Source: an uncultured Verrucomicrobia subdivision 3 bacterium | Lineage (GTDB): Bacteria > Verrucomicrobiota > Verrucomicrobiia > Limisphaerales > UBA8199 | Direction of reading: 5' to 3' | Length of the DNA stretch: 49,969 nucleotides | NCBI GenBank assembly: GCA_903913865.1 | Contig: CAIWMU010000015.1 | Coordinates: 1-49,969 of the forward strand | Shown here: positions 1 to 8,900 of the stretch, piece after piece | Layout of the letters: each line of letters starts with the position of its first letter | Numbering within the stretch: the stretch's first letter is position 1 | Notes under the pieces: model-generated | The model's database searches: none | Seen by the model: only the letters and a program-made list of their open reading frames with translations | Told to the model about the DNA's origin: nothing | Program-made: the position numbers and the translations under genes

Positions 1-14
1 CTGGAGTTTGGCCC
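1..14. repeat. IS left terminal inverted repeat
   Basis: CTGGAGTTTGGCCC, perfectly complementary to bases 1725-1738. The match stops at base 15. If the repeat is longer outward, the extra bases lie outside the window. Confidence 0.8.
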
Positions 15-22
15 TGGTTTGT

Positions 23-1534
23 TCAGTAAACAGAGGAGAAGATGGCGGCTGCTGGGTTGAGTTGGTATTTTTCGGACATCTGGTCGGGAGGGGTGGCGGA
101 CATGAAGTCGGAATAATGTCCTGGCCTTAGGGATGAGGCCCAAAGGTCGATCCGTAATTGGTTGACCAGTTCATTGGTTGTGGCGCGCTTGCCGTCTGCC
201 CGGCGGTACCACTTGGGTTGGTGATGCCGGTCTGGCGCCCCGCTCTTGCCGTAGGCCTTGGTGGCTGCGAGCAGCAGGAGCGCATAGGCGGCGACCCCCA
301 AGGCGGGGGCATTCTGGGTCGAGTTCTCCGTGCGCACCTGTCCCTGTCCCACCTTGAGAATCGTCTTTTCATCCCGGAAATTGACCTCGATGTCCCAACG
401 CCACAGGTAATCCTGAAGAAACGCCTCAAGGGCCAGATCCGGGTCGGTGCACACCAGGAACGCAGGCTGCCGGTATAACAGTTTGCCCCCGGCTTTGAGC
501 CGGTAGCCCAGGGGCTTGATGACCATGATCTGCACCGGCATGGCACCGCCATTCATGCGCATCACCACCGGCCTGAGCCGTTTGATCTTGAAGTCGTGCA
601 TCTGGCCGCATGCATGGGCGCGGACCATCTGCCAGGGTGCCGCGTCATCCTTGAGCAGTTCCTCCGGCGTGGGGGCCTGAGTGCCATACTTGCGTTTGCG
701 CCCTTTGGGAGGCTGTTCGGTGGGCAGGTGGTAGAGCACTGTGTCCTTGCGCACACGGCCGATCAACACCGTGCGTTGGGGCACGGCGTCAAACACGGTG
801 CTGTTGGTGAAGCGCCCGTCCACGCAGGTGATGAGCCGCCGCCCGGTGTCCCCGTTCTGGTCCATCTTCTGGCGAAGCTGGTTCAAACAGGAGGCCCCGA
901 CCTTGTTGATGTTGCGTCTGGCCCGCTCCTGTTCATAGGCCTGCAGTTCCTCAGGCGTGGCGTTCTTGGAGGGCCTGGCCGGCAACACCGCATGCTTGAA
1001 ATCGATCGGCACCATGCGCGCGGCCCCGCTGACATCGGGTAGTGCCGCCGAAATCTGCAAAACGCGCAATCCGCGCACAAAGTTCACATTGAAGGGCGGG
1101 CTCAGCGGGTCACGCAGATAGCGCACACCATGAACTTTCCGGCCGGTTTTCCGCAGGAGCGAATCATCCATGGCCGTGACCAGCGGGGCGGACTTCTCCA
1201 GATGGCTCACAACACTGTTGCGCACCAGATCGAAAACCGGCTCGGGATCAAACCGGCCCTGCGAATAGAAACGATAGTCGGCGGTCCAGTCCTGTTTGTG
1301 CCGGTTTTGCGTGCGGATGAGTCCGGTGATGGTGTGGCGGCCAAAGCCGACCAGGCTGCTGAGCATGTGCCGGCGGGAGCGCTCGAATGACTCCCGGGAA
1401 CCGAAGCAGTCGCGGGTGCGATCCACGAGTCCCTCCAGACTGTCTAGGAGTGAAGCGTTTTTTTTACACTCACCGGATCGGGCGGCACGACTTTGCGGGA
1501 GAGGATGAGGTGCTTCTTGTCGGAGATGGTCCAC
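23..1534 (-). CDS. IS4-superfamily DDE transposase
   Basis: Catalyses cut-and-paste movement of the element. The C-terminal part carries the IS4 signature Y-(2)-R-(3)-E-(6)-K, read as YLWRWDIEVNFRDEK, which supplies the catalytic Glu. The two Asp are probably in AMDDSLLRKTG and CVDGRFTNS. The reading frame is open for about 503 codons, but the first possible start at 1534 is a GTG inside the upstream AbrB-like ORF, and the first in-frame ATG is codon 57, inside what looks like the conserved N-terminal domain. With the A8 run at 1458-1465 this suggests the protein is made as a -1 frameshift fusion to the AbrB-like ORF (about 540 aa). It appears intact. Identification as an IS4-type transposase is firm; the exact subgroup is not resolved. 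Confidence 0.85.
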   Translation of the reverse strand: MDHLRQEAPHPLPQSRAARSGECKKNASLLDSLEGLVDRTRDCFGSRESFERSRRHMLSSLVGFGRHTITGLIRTQNRHKQDWTADYRFYSQGRFDPEPVFDLVRNSVVSHLEKSAPLVTAMDDSLLRKTGRKVHGVRYLRDPLSPPFNVNFVRGLRVLQISAALPDVSGAARMVPIDFKHAVLPARPSKNATPEELQAYEQERARRNINKVGASCLNQLRQKMDQNGDTGRRLITCVDGRFTNSTVFDAVPQRTVLIGRVRKDTVLYHLPTEQPPKGRKRKYGTQAPTPEELLKDDAAPWQMVRAHACGQMHDFKIKRLRPVVMRMNGGAMPVQIMVIKPLGYRLKAGGKLLYRQPAFLVCTDPDLALEAFLQDYLWRWDIEVNFRDEKTILKVGQGQVRTENSTQNAPALGVAAYALLLLAATKAYGKSGAPDRHHQPKWYRRADGKRATTNELVNQLRIDLWASSLRPGHYSDFMSATPPDQMSEKYQLNPAAAIFSSVY

Positions 1535-1650
1535 TCGACGTCCTCCGCCTTGGAGAACTCCATGGCCTGGGCGATGGCGGCGGGGAAGTTGATGTAGAAC
1601 TGCTCGCTTTGTTTGCGTTTGATGAGCTGGACTTTGGTTGGATAACCCAT
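1444..1650 (-). CDS. AbrB/MazE-like small protein of the insertion sequence
   Basis: 68 aa starting at an ATG (MGYPTKVQLIKRK). The pattern of short beta strands, with FYINFPAAIAQAM then EDVEWTISDKKHLILSR, resembles the swapped-hairpin AbrB/MazE DNA-binding fold. It overlaps the transposase frame by about 90 bp and ends just past an A8 run, where a -1 slip would join it to the transposase. It may act as the DNA-binding N-terminal domain of a fused transposase, or alone as a regulator of transposition. A further in-frame ATG lies upstream (MGLDYPN), but homology-like sequence starts at MGYPT. The fold assignment is by eye. Confidence 0.6.
   Translation of the reverse strand: MGYPTKVQLIKRKQSEQFYINFPAAIAQAMEFSKAEDVEWTISDKKHLILSRKVVPPDPVSVKKTLHS
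1458..1465 (-). other. A8 slippery run, candidate -1 frameshift site
   Basis: On the coding strand the small ORF reads GTA AAA AAA ACG, giving an A_AAA_AAA heptamer in the zero frame. A -1 slip gives the transposase frame AAA AAA AAC (K-K-N). The small ORF stops five codons later. Position, heptamer type and lack of an ATG for the transposase fit programmed frameshifting or transcriptional slippage. Confidence 0.5.
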
Positions 1651-1724
1651 ATTAGGATAATCTAGTCCCATAACTAGACACATGTCAACAGAAAACCCTC
1701 TCACTCATGCTTTTTATCTAGTAG

Positions 1725-1738
1725 GGGCCAAACTCCAG
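1725..1738. repeat. IS right terminal inverted repeat
   Basis: GGGCCAAACTCCAG, the reverse complement of bases 1-14. It lies 75 bp upstream of the first IS gene, so any IS promoter must lie between the repeat and base 1650. Confidence 0.8.
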
Positions 1739-2135
1739 ACAACGCCTTTGGCGTTGCGGAGGGGGGGGACCGCAAATGGACGCGGATGGGGCGGGGAAGG
1801 GTGGAGGGCGTTGTGGTCGGCAGCGGGCGTTGCCGCATCCCCTCCGGGATGCAGTGGTAAGGTGGGGCCATACCGGTGGTGTCGTCGCGTTGCTCCTCAA
1901 CCACCGGCTACAATCTGGGAACCCTCCGGGTTCGGGGAGGGGTATTCCCGCCCCCCCAGCGCGGTTTCCCGGTTGCTTTTTCACGCCTTTTGAATCCGCA
2001 CCGGCATCGTTGTGCCCATCCGTCGTACGACCAAGGTGCCATAGCAGCAGCCTTCCTTCAGTAGTATAACAACATCGTCGCGAATGACCTTCTTGTGATT
2101 CCCTTCCGAATCACGTCGTAAATGCGGACTTTGGT
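1739..2135. other. Intergenic region between the IS and the multicopper oxidase gene
   Basis: No convincing gene; the short reading frames here lack family-like sequence. It is GC-rich with C and G runs (1920-1965), contains a 10-bp palindrome GTCGTACGAC at 2022-2031, and an inverted repeat in the leader of the next gene (2095-2114, listed separately). No clear promoter pair was found. Confidence 0.6.
2095..2114 (+). promoter_or_regulatory. Inverted repeat in the multicopper oxidase leader, candidate operator
   Basis: GTGATTC-CCTTCC-GAATCAC, perfect 7-bp arms around a 6-nt centre, ending 21 nt before the ATG at 2136. It could be an operator for a metal-responsive repressor or a leader hairpin. 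It does not match the CueR or CsoR consensus I know. Confidence 0.35.
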
Positions 2136-4163
2136 ATGAACATAACAGAACTAAAAAATAGTCAGGTCGATCTCAACCCGGCTGAATTGGAGATGGCAGT
2201 GCGAAAGGGGGGCATGAGCCGCCGGGAAATGCTTCGCAGGCTCGGTCTCGCAAGCGGCGCCGCCATGATGGCGTCCTACGGACTTAGTGGCACCCGCGCT
2301 TTTGCTGCCGGGGTCGTCGAGGTGTATCCCACCAGCCCGCTCATTTTGAACCCGTTTTCGGATCCGCTCCCCATCCCCGCTCCCCTCCAGCCGTCCGATC
2401 CGAGTACCTGGGCCACCCCCCCCTCCTACGACCAGAGCGATTCCTCCGGCCACTACAAGCATCAGGTCACCCCCAGAACCATCGGACTGCCGGACCCTGT
2501 CTATTACAAGATCGATTTGCAGCTGGGTGAACACAATTTTACGACATCCAAGGTGCAGCCCATCGGGGTTAACGGACAACCGGTGCTTCCTCCGGACGGG
2601 ATTGCAGGCCCGAGGAACCTCCCCGCGAGCACGATTTACGGGTTCAACGGCACCTTCCCGGGGCCGATGATTTACGCAATGTATGGCCAGCCGGCCTGCG
2701 TGCGTTTCGTGAACAAGCTGCATGAGAACCCCATGAACCTGGACCGCAACGATTTCGGCGCTCCGGACTGGGGATTCCTGACCCACCTTCACAACGCCCA
2801 CTCAGCCTGCGAGAGCGATGGAAATCCCGGTTGGAAACCCGAGGGTTACCAGCCGCAGGAGTGGTGCGACAATCTCTATCTCAACTGGCCTGCCGGCGGC
2901 GACAACCGCGAGAAGCAGTCCTTTCTGTGGTTTCATGACCACCGGATGCACCATACTGGCGCAAACGTGTACAAGGGCATGGCTGGGCTGTATCCCATCT
3001 ACGACCGTGCCGACAACGGCAACGAGAGGGATCCCAAGACCTACCGCCTTCCCGGGGTTCCAAACCTTGAAACCGGCCGTGTCGATTACGACATCCCACT
3101 GGCGTTTGGTGATTTCGCCTTCGATGATGGTGTCACAGGCCATGCCGACTTCCACAACGGGACCGGCCAGCCGCATCCTGAATGGTGGGGCAAGACCTTC
3201 TTCCGGCACTACCCCAACCACGGCTTTGTCGGTGACATCTTCGCCGTCAATGGCACCGCCTACCCGGTCCACGAGGTCAAGCGCCGGAAATACCGTTACC
3301 GTTTTCTCTGTGCCTCCATCGCCCGCCAGTTCAAGTTCGTGCTGATGAGTTCCAGCACCGCCCCGGTCACCGCCGCGTCGCTGGGCTACCAGGGGGTTGA
3401 GTTGCAGGGGCAGTATCGCCTCCCGAATGGCCGCCAGTGCATGAAGTTCGTTCAGGTCGCCGCGGACGGTGGGCTCCTCCCCACGCCGCTCGTTCGGAAC
3501 GATTTTGAACTCTGGCCCGCCAAGCGCAAGGAGATGATCATCGACTTCACCAAGTACATGGATGGCACTCCCACCCGCAAGGGCGATGTGGTTTACCTCG
3601 TGAACATCGCCAAGATGACCAACGGACGGATGATGGATGGGTTCGATCCCAACTACCAGATCCCGGTCATGAAGTTTGTCATCGGTGATGATGCTCCCGA
3701 CAACAGCATCATCCCGAGGGCGATGCGCGAGCAGCCCCCGATTCCGAACCTCTCAGGCCTTCCGCGGCGGACCTTCCGTCTGGATCGGGGCGGTGGAGGT
3801 CCGAATGCAAGTGGTGAGGATGAATGGTTCATCAACGGTCTCGGCTACGACCCGACAGCCCCACTCGCCGCCCCGGTTTCGGGCAGCGCCGAGGTGTGGA
3901 CCATCCAAAACGGCGGTGGCGGTTGGACACATCCGATGCACTTCCATTTCGAAGAGCATCGCATCCTCTCGAGGAATGGCGTGCCGACTCCGTCCTCCCA
4001 GAATCCGGATGACAACACCAAGGAGGACGTCATCGCTCTGGGACCGAGTGAGACGGTCGTCATTTACCGCAAGTTCCGGTCCTTCAGGGGGCCGTATGTG
4101 GCGCACTGCCACAACCTCGCCCACGAGGATCATAACATGATGTTCGGGTTCCACGTGGTCTGA
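2136..4163 (+). CDS. Tat-exported multicopper oxidase (CotA/bilirubin-oxidase-like)
   Basis: Copper enzyme coupling oxidation of a substrate (Cu(I), phenolics or bilirubin-like compounds) to reduction of oxygen to water. A twin-arginine signal (MSRREMLRRLGLASGAAMM, about residues 27-45) predicts export of the folded protein. Copper-binding motifs are THLHNAH (about residue 216), WFHDHRMHH (about 265), THPMHFHFEEH (about 598) and the C-terminal HCHNLAHEDHNMM (about 655), whose terminal Met is the usual type-1 axial ligand. 675 aa is longish for the family. The ATG at 2136 has a weak ribosome site; ATG 2214, directly before the Tat motif, follows AAAGGGGGG and may be the real start. It sits upstream of a Cus-type efflux pair, so a role in copper tolerance, as for CueO, is likely. 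Substrate not determinable. Confidence 0.88.
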   Translation: MNITELKNSQVDLNPAELEMAVRKGGMSRREMLRRLGLASGAAMMASYGLSGTRAFAAGVVEVYPTSPLILNPFSDPLPIPAPLQPSDPSTWATPPSYDQSDSSGHYKHQVTPRTIGLPDPVYYKIDLQLGEHNFTTSKVQPIGVNGQPVLPPDGIAGPRNLPASTIYGFNGTFPGPMIYAMYGQPACVRFVNKLHENPMNLDRNDFGAPDWGFLTHLHNAHSACESDGNPGWKPEGYQPQEWCDNLYLNWPAGGDNREKQSFLWFHDHRMHHTGANVYKGMAGLYPIYDRADNGNERDPKTYRLPGVPNLETGRVDYDIPLAFGDFAFDDGVTGHADFHNGTGQPHPEWWGKTFFRHYPNHGFVGDIFAVNGTAYPVHEVKRRKYRYRFLCASIARQFKFVLMSSSTAPVTAASLGYQGVELQGQYRLPNGRQCMKFVQVAADGGLLPTPLVRNDFELWPAKRKEMIIDFTKYMDGTPTRKGDVVYLVNIAKMTNGRMMDGFDPNYQIPVMKFVIGDDAPDNSIIPRAMREQPPIPNLSGLPRRTFRLDRGGGGPNASGEDEWFINGLGYDPTAPLAAPVSGSAEVWTIQNGGGGWTHPMHFHFEEHRILSRNGVPTPSSQNPDDNTKEDVIALGPSETVVIYRKFRSFRGPYVAHCHNLAHEDHNMMFGFHVV

Positions 4164-4179
4164 TCGTTTCAACGGGTAG

Positions 4180-4232
4180 GGGTTCGGGCGGCAACCCGGG
4201 GCGCATTCTCGGCGCTCCAGCCGCCCGAACCC
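4180..4232 (+). promoter_or_regulatory. Strong 13-bp hairpin between oxidase and cusB-like genes
   Basis: GGGTTCGGGCGGC (4180-4192) pairs perfectly with GCCGCCCGAACCC (4220-4232), with 27 nt between that can form a smaller inner stem. It starts 17 nt after the oxidase stop and has no T tract, so it is more likely an mRNA-stability or attenuation element than an intrinsic terminator. Confidence 0.5.
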
Positions 4233-4313
4233 TCCGCTTTCCCTCCGTTCGGCAGTTCGGTTTCGGGGTCACCTTTTCTGGGCCTCACATTTCAGCAAAA
4301 TCCTTAGTCTCCT

Positions 4314-5957
4314 ATGAAAAAGTATGTTTACGCCGCTCTGATTGTTCTTCTGGCCGGGGAGTTGTTCCTGGCGGGGAGTTGGTATGGGCATCGCAAGTCG
4401 GTGGCCGAGGCGCAGTCCGGCACGCGCAGGATCCTGCATTATGTGGATCCCATGAATCCGGGGCACACTTCAAAGGAGCCCGGTTTGGCACCCTGCGGGA
4501 TGAAGATGGAACCGGTTTACGCGGATGGCCAGTCGCAGACGGCATCATCAGGAGCCGCCGGTGATCTGCCCGCGGGCACCGTGAACCTCGACTTCACCAG
4601 GCAGCAGCGGTCGGGGGTTGAAGTGGCGGAGGTCAAAAAGGCCGCCCCCAGCCAGACACTCCGGTGGCTCGGAAAGGTTGCCGCCGATGAAACACGGATT
4701 TACCGCATCCAGGCGCCCGTGGATGGCCGCATTGTGAAGGCGTTGCCGCAGGCACCCGGCAGCCGGGTCAGGACAAACGAGGTTCTGGCCTCCTATTACA
4801 GTCCAGACTTTTTACATTCCGCCCAGGTGCTCGTCTATGGCCTGAATGCCGAGGATAACCTGCTGCGTCAAAAGGGGGGTGTGGCAGCCTCCGCGACCAA
4901 TGCGGGCCCCGTCTCCCAATTGGAGAAGAACACCGGCTACGCGTTCTCAGACCAGTTGGCAAAGTTTGCCGATGCCGACCAGCTTTCGCAGAGCGAACGG
5001 GCAATCAAACTCAACATCGACGCCCTCAGGAACCTCGGAATGGGGGATGTACAGATTTCAGAGCTGATGAAGAGCCGCAGGACACCGCTGGACCGGATTG
5101 ATCTGGTATCCCCGGTGGATGGATTCCTCCTCTCACGCGATGTCTCAACGGGTCAGAATTTCATGAAGGGTGCCGAATTGTTCCGTGTGGCTGACCTCAG
5201 CCGGGTCTGGATCATGGCAAGCGTCTTTGCCAATGATGCCGAATATGTGCAGCCAGGTCAGTCAGTGCGGGTGAAACTCGCCCACCAGCAGAAGGAATTC
5301 ACGGCGGTCATCGCACAGGCGGCACCGCAGTTTGATGCGGCGACCCGCACCCTGCAGATGCGGTTGGAGGCGCAGAATCCCGGCTTCGTGCTCAAGCCGG
5401 ACATGCTGGTCGATTTGGAGGTTTCGGTGTCCGCTCCGGCGGCGTTGACCATCGCAGCCGATGCCATTCTGGATGCCGGGCAGGCCAAAACGGTATTCGT
5501 CGATCGTGGCCAGGGAGTTTTTGAGCCACGCGTTGTTGAAACAGGACGCCGGTGGGGCAGCCAGGTCGAGATTCTGAGCGGTTTGATGGAGGGGGAGCGG
5601 ATCGTCACGTCGGGCAACTTTCTTGTCGATTCTGAGAGCCGCATGAGGGTTGCAGCCCTTGGCGGGACGGGCAAGTCCGCCATCGATCCTGTCTGCGGCA
5701 TGAAGGTGGATGAGTCAAAGGCCCGCCAGGAGCATCGTTGCACCACCTACCAGTCCTCCACATACTACTTTTGCATGGAGGCGTGCATGAAGCGCTTTAC
5801 CCAGGCACCGGAGACGTTCATTGTGGGGTCGGGTCATGCCGAGTCTCCCCATGGTCATTCGGGGAATACCACCGCAACCGGGACTGCAAGCCCGGTTCAG
5901 GGCGCACATGTGTCGTCCATCGCCGTGAGCCATGGGCTCGAAATGTCCCACCACTAG
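4314..5957 (+). CDS. cusB: CusB-like RND periplasmic adaptor with heavy-metal-binding and YHS domains
   Basis: Membrane-fusion subunit linking an inner-membrane RND metal pump to an outer-membrane channel. The N-terminus is an uncleaved anchor or signal (about 1-28, no lipobox Cys). It is followed by a heavy-metal-binding domain at about 41-68 with VDPMNPG and PCGMKMEP, as found in CusB/CzcB adaptors, then the lipoyl-like/barrel region. Unusually a YHS domain follows at about 457-500 (DPVCGMKVDESK and YYFCMEACMKRF), then a His-rich tail (HAESPHGHSG ... MSHH). YHS domains usually occur in CopA-type ATPases or as separate proteins. The gene ends 1 nt before the pump start, implying tight coupling. 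Family confident; Cu(I)/Ag(I) specificity inferred from Met/Cys/His motifs and context. Confidence 0.88.
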   Translation: MKKYVYAALIVLLAGELFLAGSWYGHRKSVAEAQSGTRRILHYVDPMNPGHTSKEPGLAPCGMKMEPVYADGQSQTASSGAAGDLPAGTVNLDFTRQQRSGVEVAEVKKAAPSQTLRWLGKVAADETRIYRIQAPVDGRIVKALPQAPGSRVRTNEVLASYYSPDFLHSAQVLVYGLNAEDNLLRQKGGVAASATNAGPVSQLEKNTGYAFSDQLAKFADADQLSQSERAIKLNIDALRNLGMGDVQISELMKSRRTPLDRIDLVSPVDGFLLSRDVSTGQNFMKGAELFRVADLSRVWIMASVFANDAEYVQPGQSVRVKLAHQQKEFTAVIAQAAPQFDAATRTLQMRLEAQNPGFVLKPDMLVDLEVSVSAPAALTIAADAILDAGQAKTVFVDRGQGVFEPRVVETGRRWGSQVEILSGLMEGERIVTSGNFLVDSESRMRVAALGGTGKSAIDPVCGMKVDESKARQEHRCTTYQSSTYYFCMEACMKRFTQAPETFIVGSGHAESPHGHSGNTTATGTASPVQGAHVSSIAVSHGLEMSHH

Positions 5958-5958
5958 T

Positions 5959-8900
5959 GTGATCAACAGAATAATAGATTGGTCGGTCCGTAACCGGGCC
6001 CTCGTTTTTTCACTCATCGCCGCAGCCTGTCTGATGGGCTGGTGGTCGCTCCGGCACGTTCCGCTGGATGCGATTCCCGATCTGGGGGACACCCAGGTGA
6101 TCGTTTACTCCCGCTGGGATCGCAGTCCTGATATTCTGGAGGAGCAGGTCACCTATCCCATCGTCTCCGCGATGCTGGGGGCGCCAAAGGTGAAGTCGGT
6201 GCGTGGCATTTCCGATTTTGGGTTTTCCTACGTCTATGTGACTTTCGAAGAGGGCACCGACCTTTACTGGGCAAGGGCGCGTGCGCAGGAGTATCTCTCG
6301 GGTGTTTTGCCGCGCCTGCCCCAGGGGGTTGTTTCCGAAATCGGTCCCGATGCAACCGCGTTGGGATGGATCTACCAATACGCACTTGTTGATGAGTCGG
6401 GCAAGCGCAGCCTGGGGGATGTAAGAGCCTATCAGGACTGGTATCTCAAGAGCTATATCAGGGCGGTGCCGGGTGTGGCCGAGGTGGCCTCAGTGGGCGG
6501 GTTTGGAAAGCAATATCAAGTCAATGTTGACCCGAACCGTCTTCGGGCCCACGGGCTTTCGATCAGTCGCGTGGTGGATGCCGTTCGGGGAGGAAACAAG
6601 GAATCGGCAGGACGGGTGATGGAGTTTGGCAGCACCGAATTCATGGTCCGCGGCCGGGGATACCTCACCTCCGTAGCTGACATTGAGAGCATTGTCCTTT
6701 CGAACACCAACAGCACACCCATTCTCGTCCGCGATATTGGTCAGGTGGTGGTGGGGCCGGATATTCGCCGTGGGATTTGCGAACTGGACGGGCAGGGTGA
6801 GGTCGTCTCAGGGATCGTCGTAATGAGGCATGGCCAGAACGCGCTTGAGGTCATCAACCGCGTGAAGGCCCGCATCCGGGAGTTGGAGCCCGGGCTTCCC
6901 GCCGGGATGAAAATCGTTCCAGTTTACGACCGCTCCGAGCTGATCGTTCGCTCTGTGGACACCCTGAAGTCCACCCTCATTGAGGTCATTCTGGTGGTGA
7001 TGCTGGTCATCTTTCTGTTCCTGTGGCACGTCCCGAGCGCGATCATTCCGGCGATCACCATCCCGATCGCTGTTCTGGTGTCGTTCATACCGTTTCGCAT
7101 GCTGGGCCTTTCTGCCAATATCATGTCACTTGGGGGCATTGCTCTTGCCGTCGGGGCGTTGGTGGATGCGGCCATCGTCATGGTGGATCAGGTCCACAAG
7201 AATCTTGAAATCTGGGAGCGGGACGGGTGCAAGGAGTCCCATTCCGAGGTGGTCCTGCAGGCCATCAAGCAGGTGGCGCGTCCCGCGTTTTTCGCACTTC
7301 TGGTGATTGCGGTTTCGTTTCTCCCGATTTTGACCTTGGAAGCCCAGGAGGGCCGTCTCTTCAAGCCGCTGGCCTATACAAAAACATTGGCCATGCTGGT
7401 TGCCGCCATTCTGGTGATCACACTCGACCCTGCGCTCAGAATGACGTTCACCCAGGTGAAACGGTTTGTTTTCCGTCCGGCCTGGCTGTCCCGTTTGATC
7501 AACGCCATGGCGGTCGGACGGATTCGTGCCGAATCCAGCCACCCCATCAACCGGCTGCTGATCCGGGCCTACACTCCGGTGCTCGATTTTGCGCTGCGCC
7601 GCAAATGGCTTGTGATGGGGACCGCCTGTCTTCTTGTCGTCTCCACCGTGCCGGTCTTTTTCAAACTTGGCTCGGAGTTCATGCCCCCTCTGGATGAGGG
7701 CTCCATCCTCTACATGCCCTCCACGATGCCGGGCATCTCCGTCGCGGAAGCGGAGCGGACCCTCCAGGTCACGGATCGTATCCTGCGCCAATTTCCCGAG
7801 GTCGAGAGGATTCTTGGAAAGGCGGGCAGGGCCGACACAGCCACAGATCCCGCACCTCTGTCCATGCTGGAGACCGTGATCATCCTCAAGCCGCAGGCTG
7901 AATGGAGGTCCAAGGAGACCTGGTATTCCGCCTGGGCACCGGGATGGATGAAGGGCTTTTTCCGCCACTTCACACCGGACCACATCACACAGGAGGAGTT
8001 GGTGGGGCAGATGAGCGCGGCTCTGCAGGTTCCGGGGCTGGCCAACGGCTGGACCATGCCGATCAAAGGGCGGCTCGAAATGTTGAGCACCGGCTTGCGA
8101 ACGCCCGTGGGGCTCAAGATCGCCGGTAACGATCTGGCAACCATCGAGAAAATCGGGGCGGACGTCGAATCCGTGCTCTCACGCCTGCCTTCAACACGGA
8201 GCGTCTTTGCGGAGCGGACCGGCAGCGGCTACTTTTTGGACGTGGAGTGGAAGCGGGAGGAATTGGCCCGCTACGGCATCAGCATGGAGGAGGCGCAGGC
8301 CACGGTCGAGAACTCGCTGGGTGGCGACAACGTGACCACCGTCATTGCCGGTCGGGAGAGGTATCCGGTCAATGTGCGATACCAGCGGGACTACCGGTCC
8401 GATCAGGACGCTCTTGAGCGCATGCTCGTTTCGACCGCCGATGGCCAGACTCAGGTGCCTCTTTCATACGTGGCAAATGTCAGGAAAAAGACCGGACCGG
8501 CGATGATTCGCAACGAGGATGGCATGCTCACGGGCTATGTTTACGTCGATATTGCCGGGAGCGACCTGAGTGGATATCTGGCCGAGGCGGGTCGTCTGGT
8601 GCGTGAAGAGGTAAAGCTTCCTGCCGGGTTCGCGCTGTTTTGGAGCGGTCAATATGAAGCGATGGCCCGGGTTCGGGAGCGTTTGCTCTGGGTTGTTCCG
8701 ATCACCCTGTTCCTGATAGCTATTTTGCTCTATCTGAACACACGTTCTTTTGTCAGGACCGGCATTGTGCTCATGGCTGTTCCATTTTCGGCGGTGGGGG
8801 CTGTCTGGTTTCTCTATCTGATGGGCTACCATCTGAGCATCGGAGTCTGGGTGGGCTTGATCGCCCTGCTCGGCGTGGATGCTGAAACCGGCGTGTTCAT

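Larger units (their letters stand above)
1..1738 (-). mobile_element. IS4-superfamily insertion sequence, apparently complete
   Basis: The element is bounded by a perfect 14-bp terminal inverted repeat, CTGGAGTTTGGCCC at bases 1-14 and its reverse complement at 1725-1738. It encodes a transposase and a small overlapping AbrB-like ORF, both on the minus strand. Because base 1 of the window is the first base of the repeat, the left flank and any target-site duplication cannot be checked; the right flank begins ACAACGCC. An edge exactly at an IS terminus suggests an assembly break at a multicopy element. Both ORFs look intact. Confidence 0.85.

Noticed and set aside
1739-2135. Several overlapping reading frames of 60-100 codons after the IS
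   Set aside because: They lie in a G/C-run region, have no ribosome sites or family-like sequence, and overlap each other on both strands.
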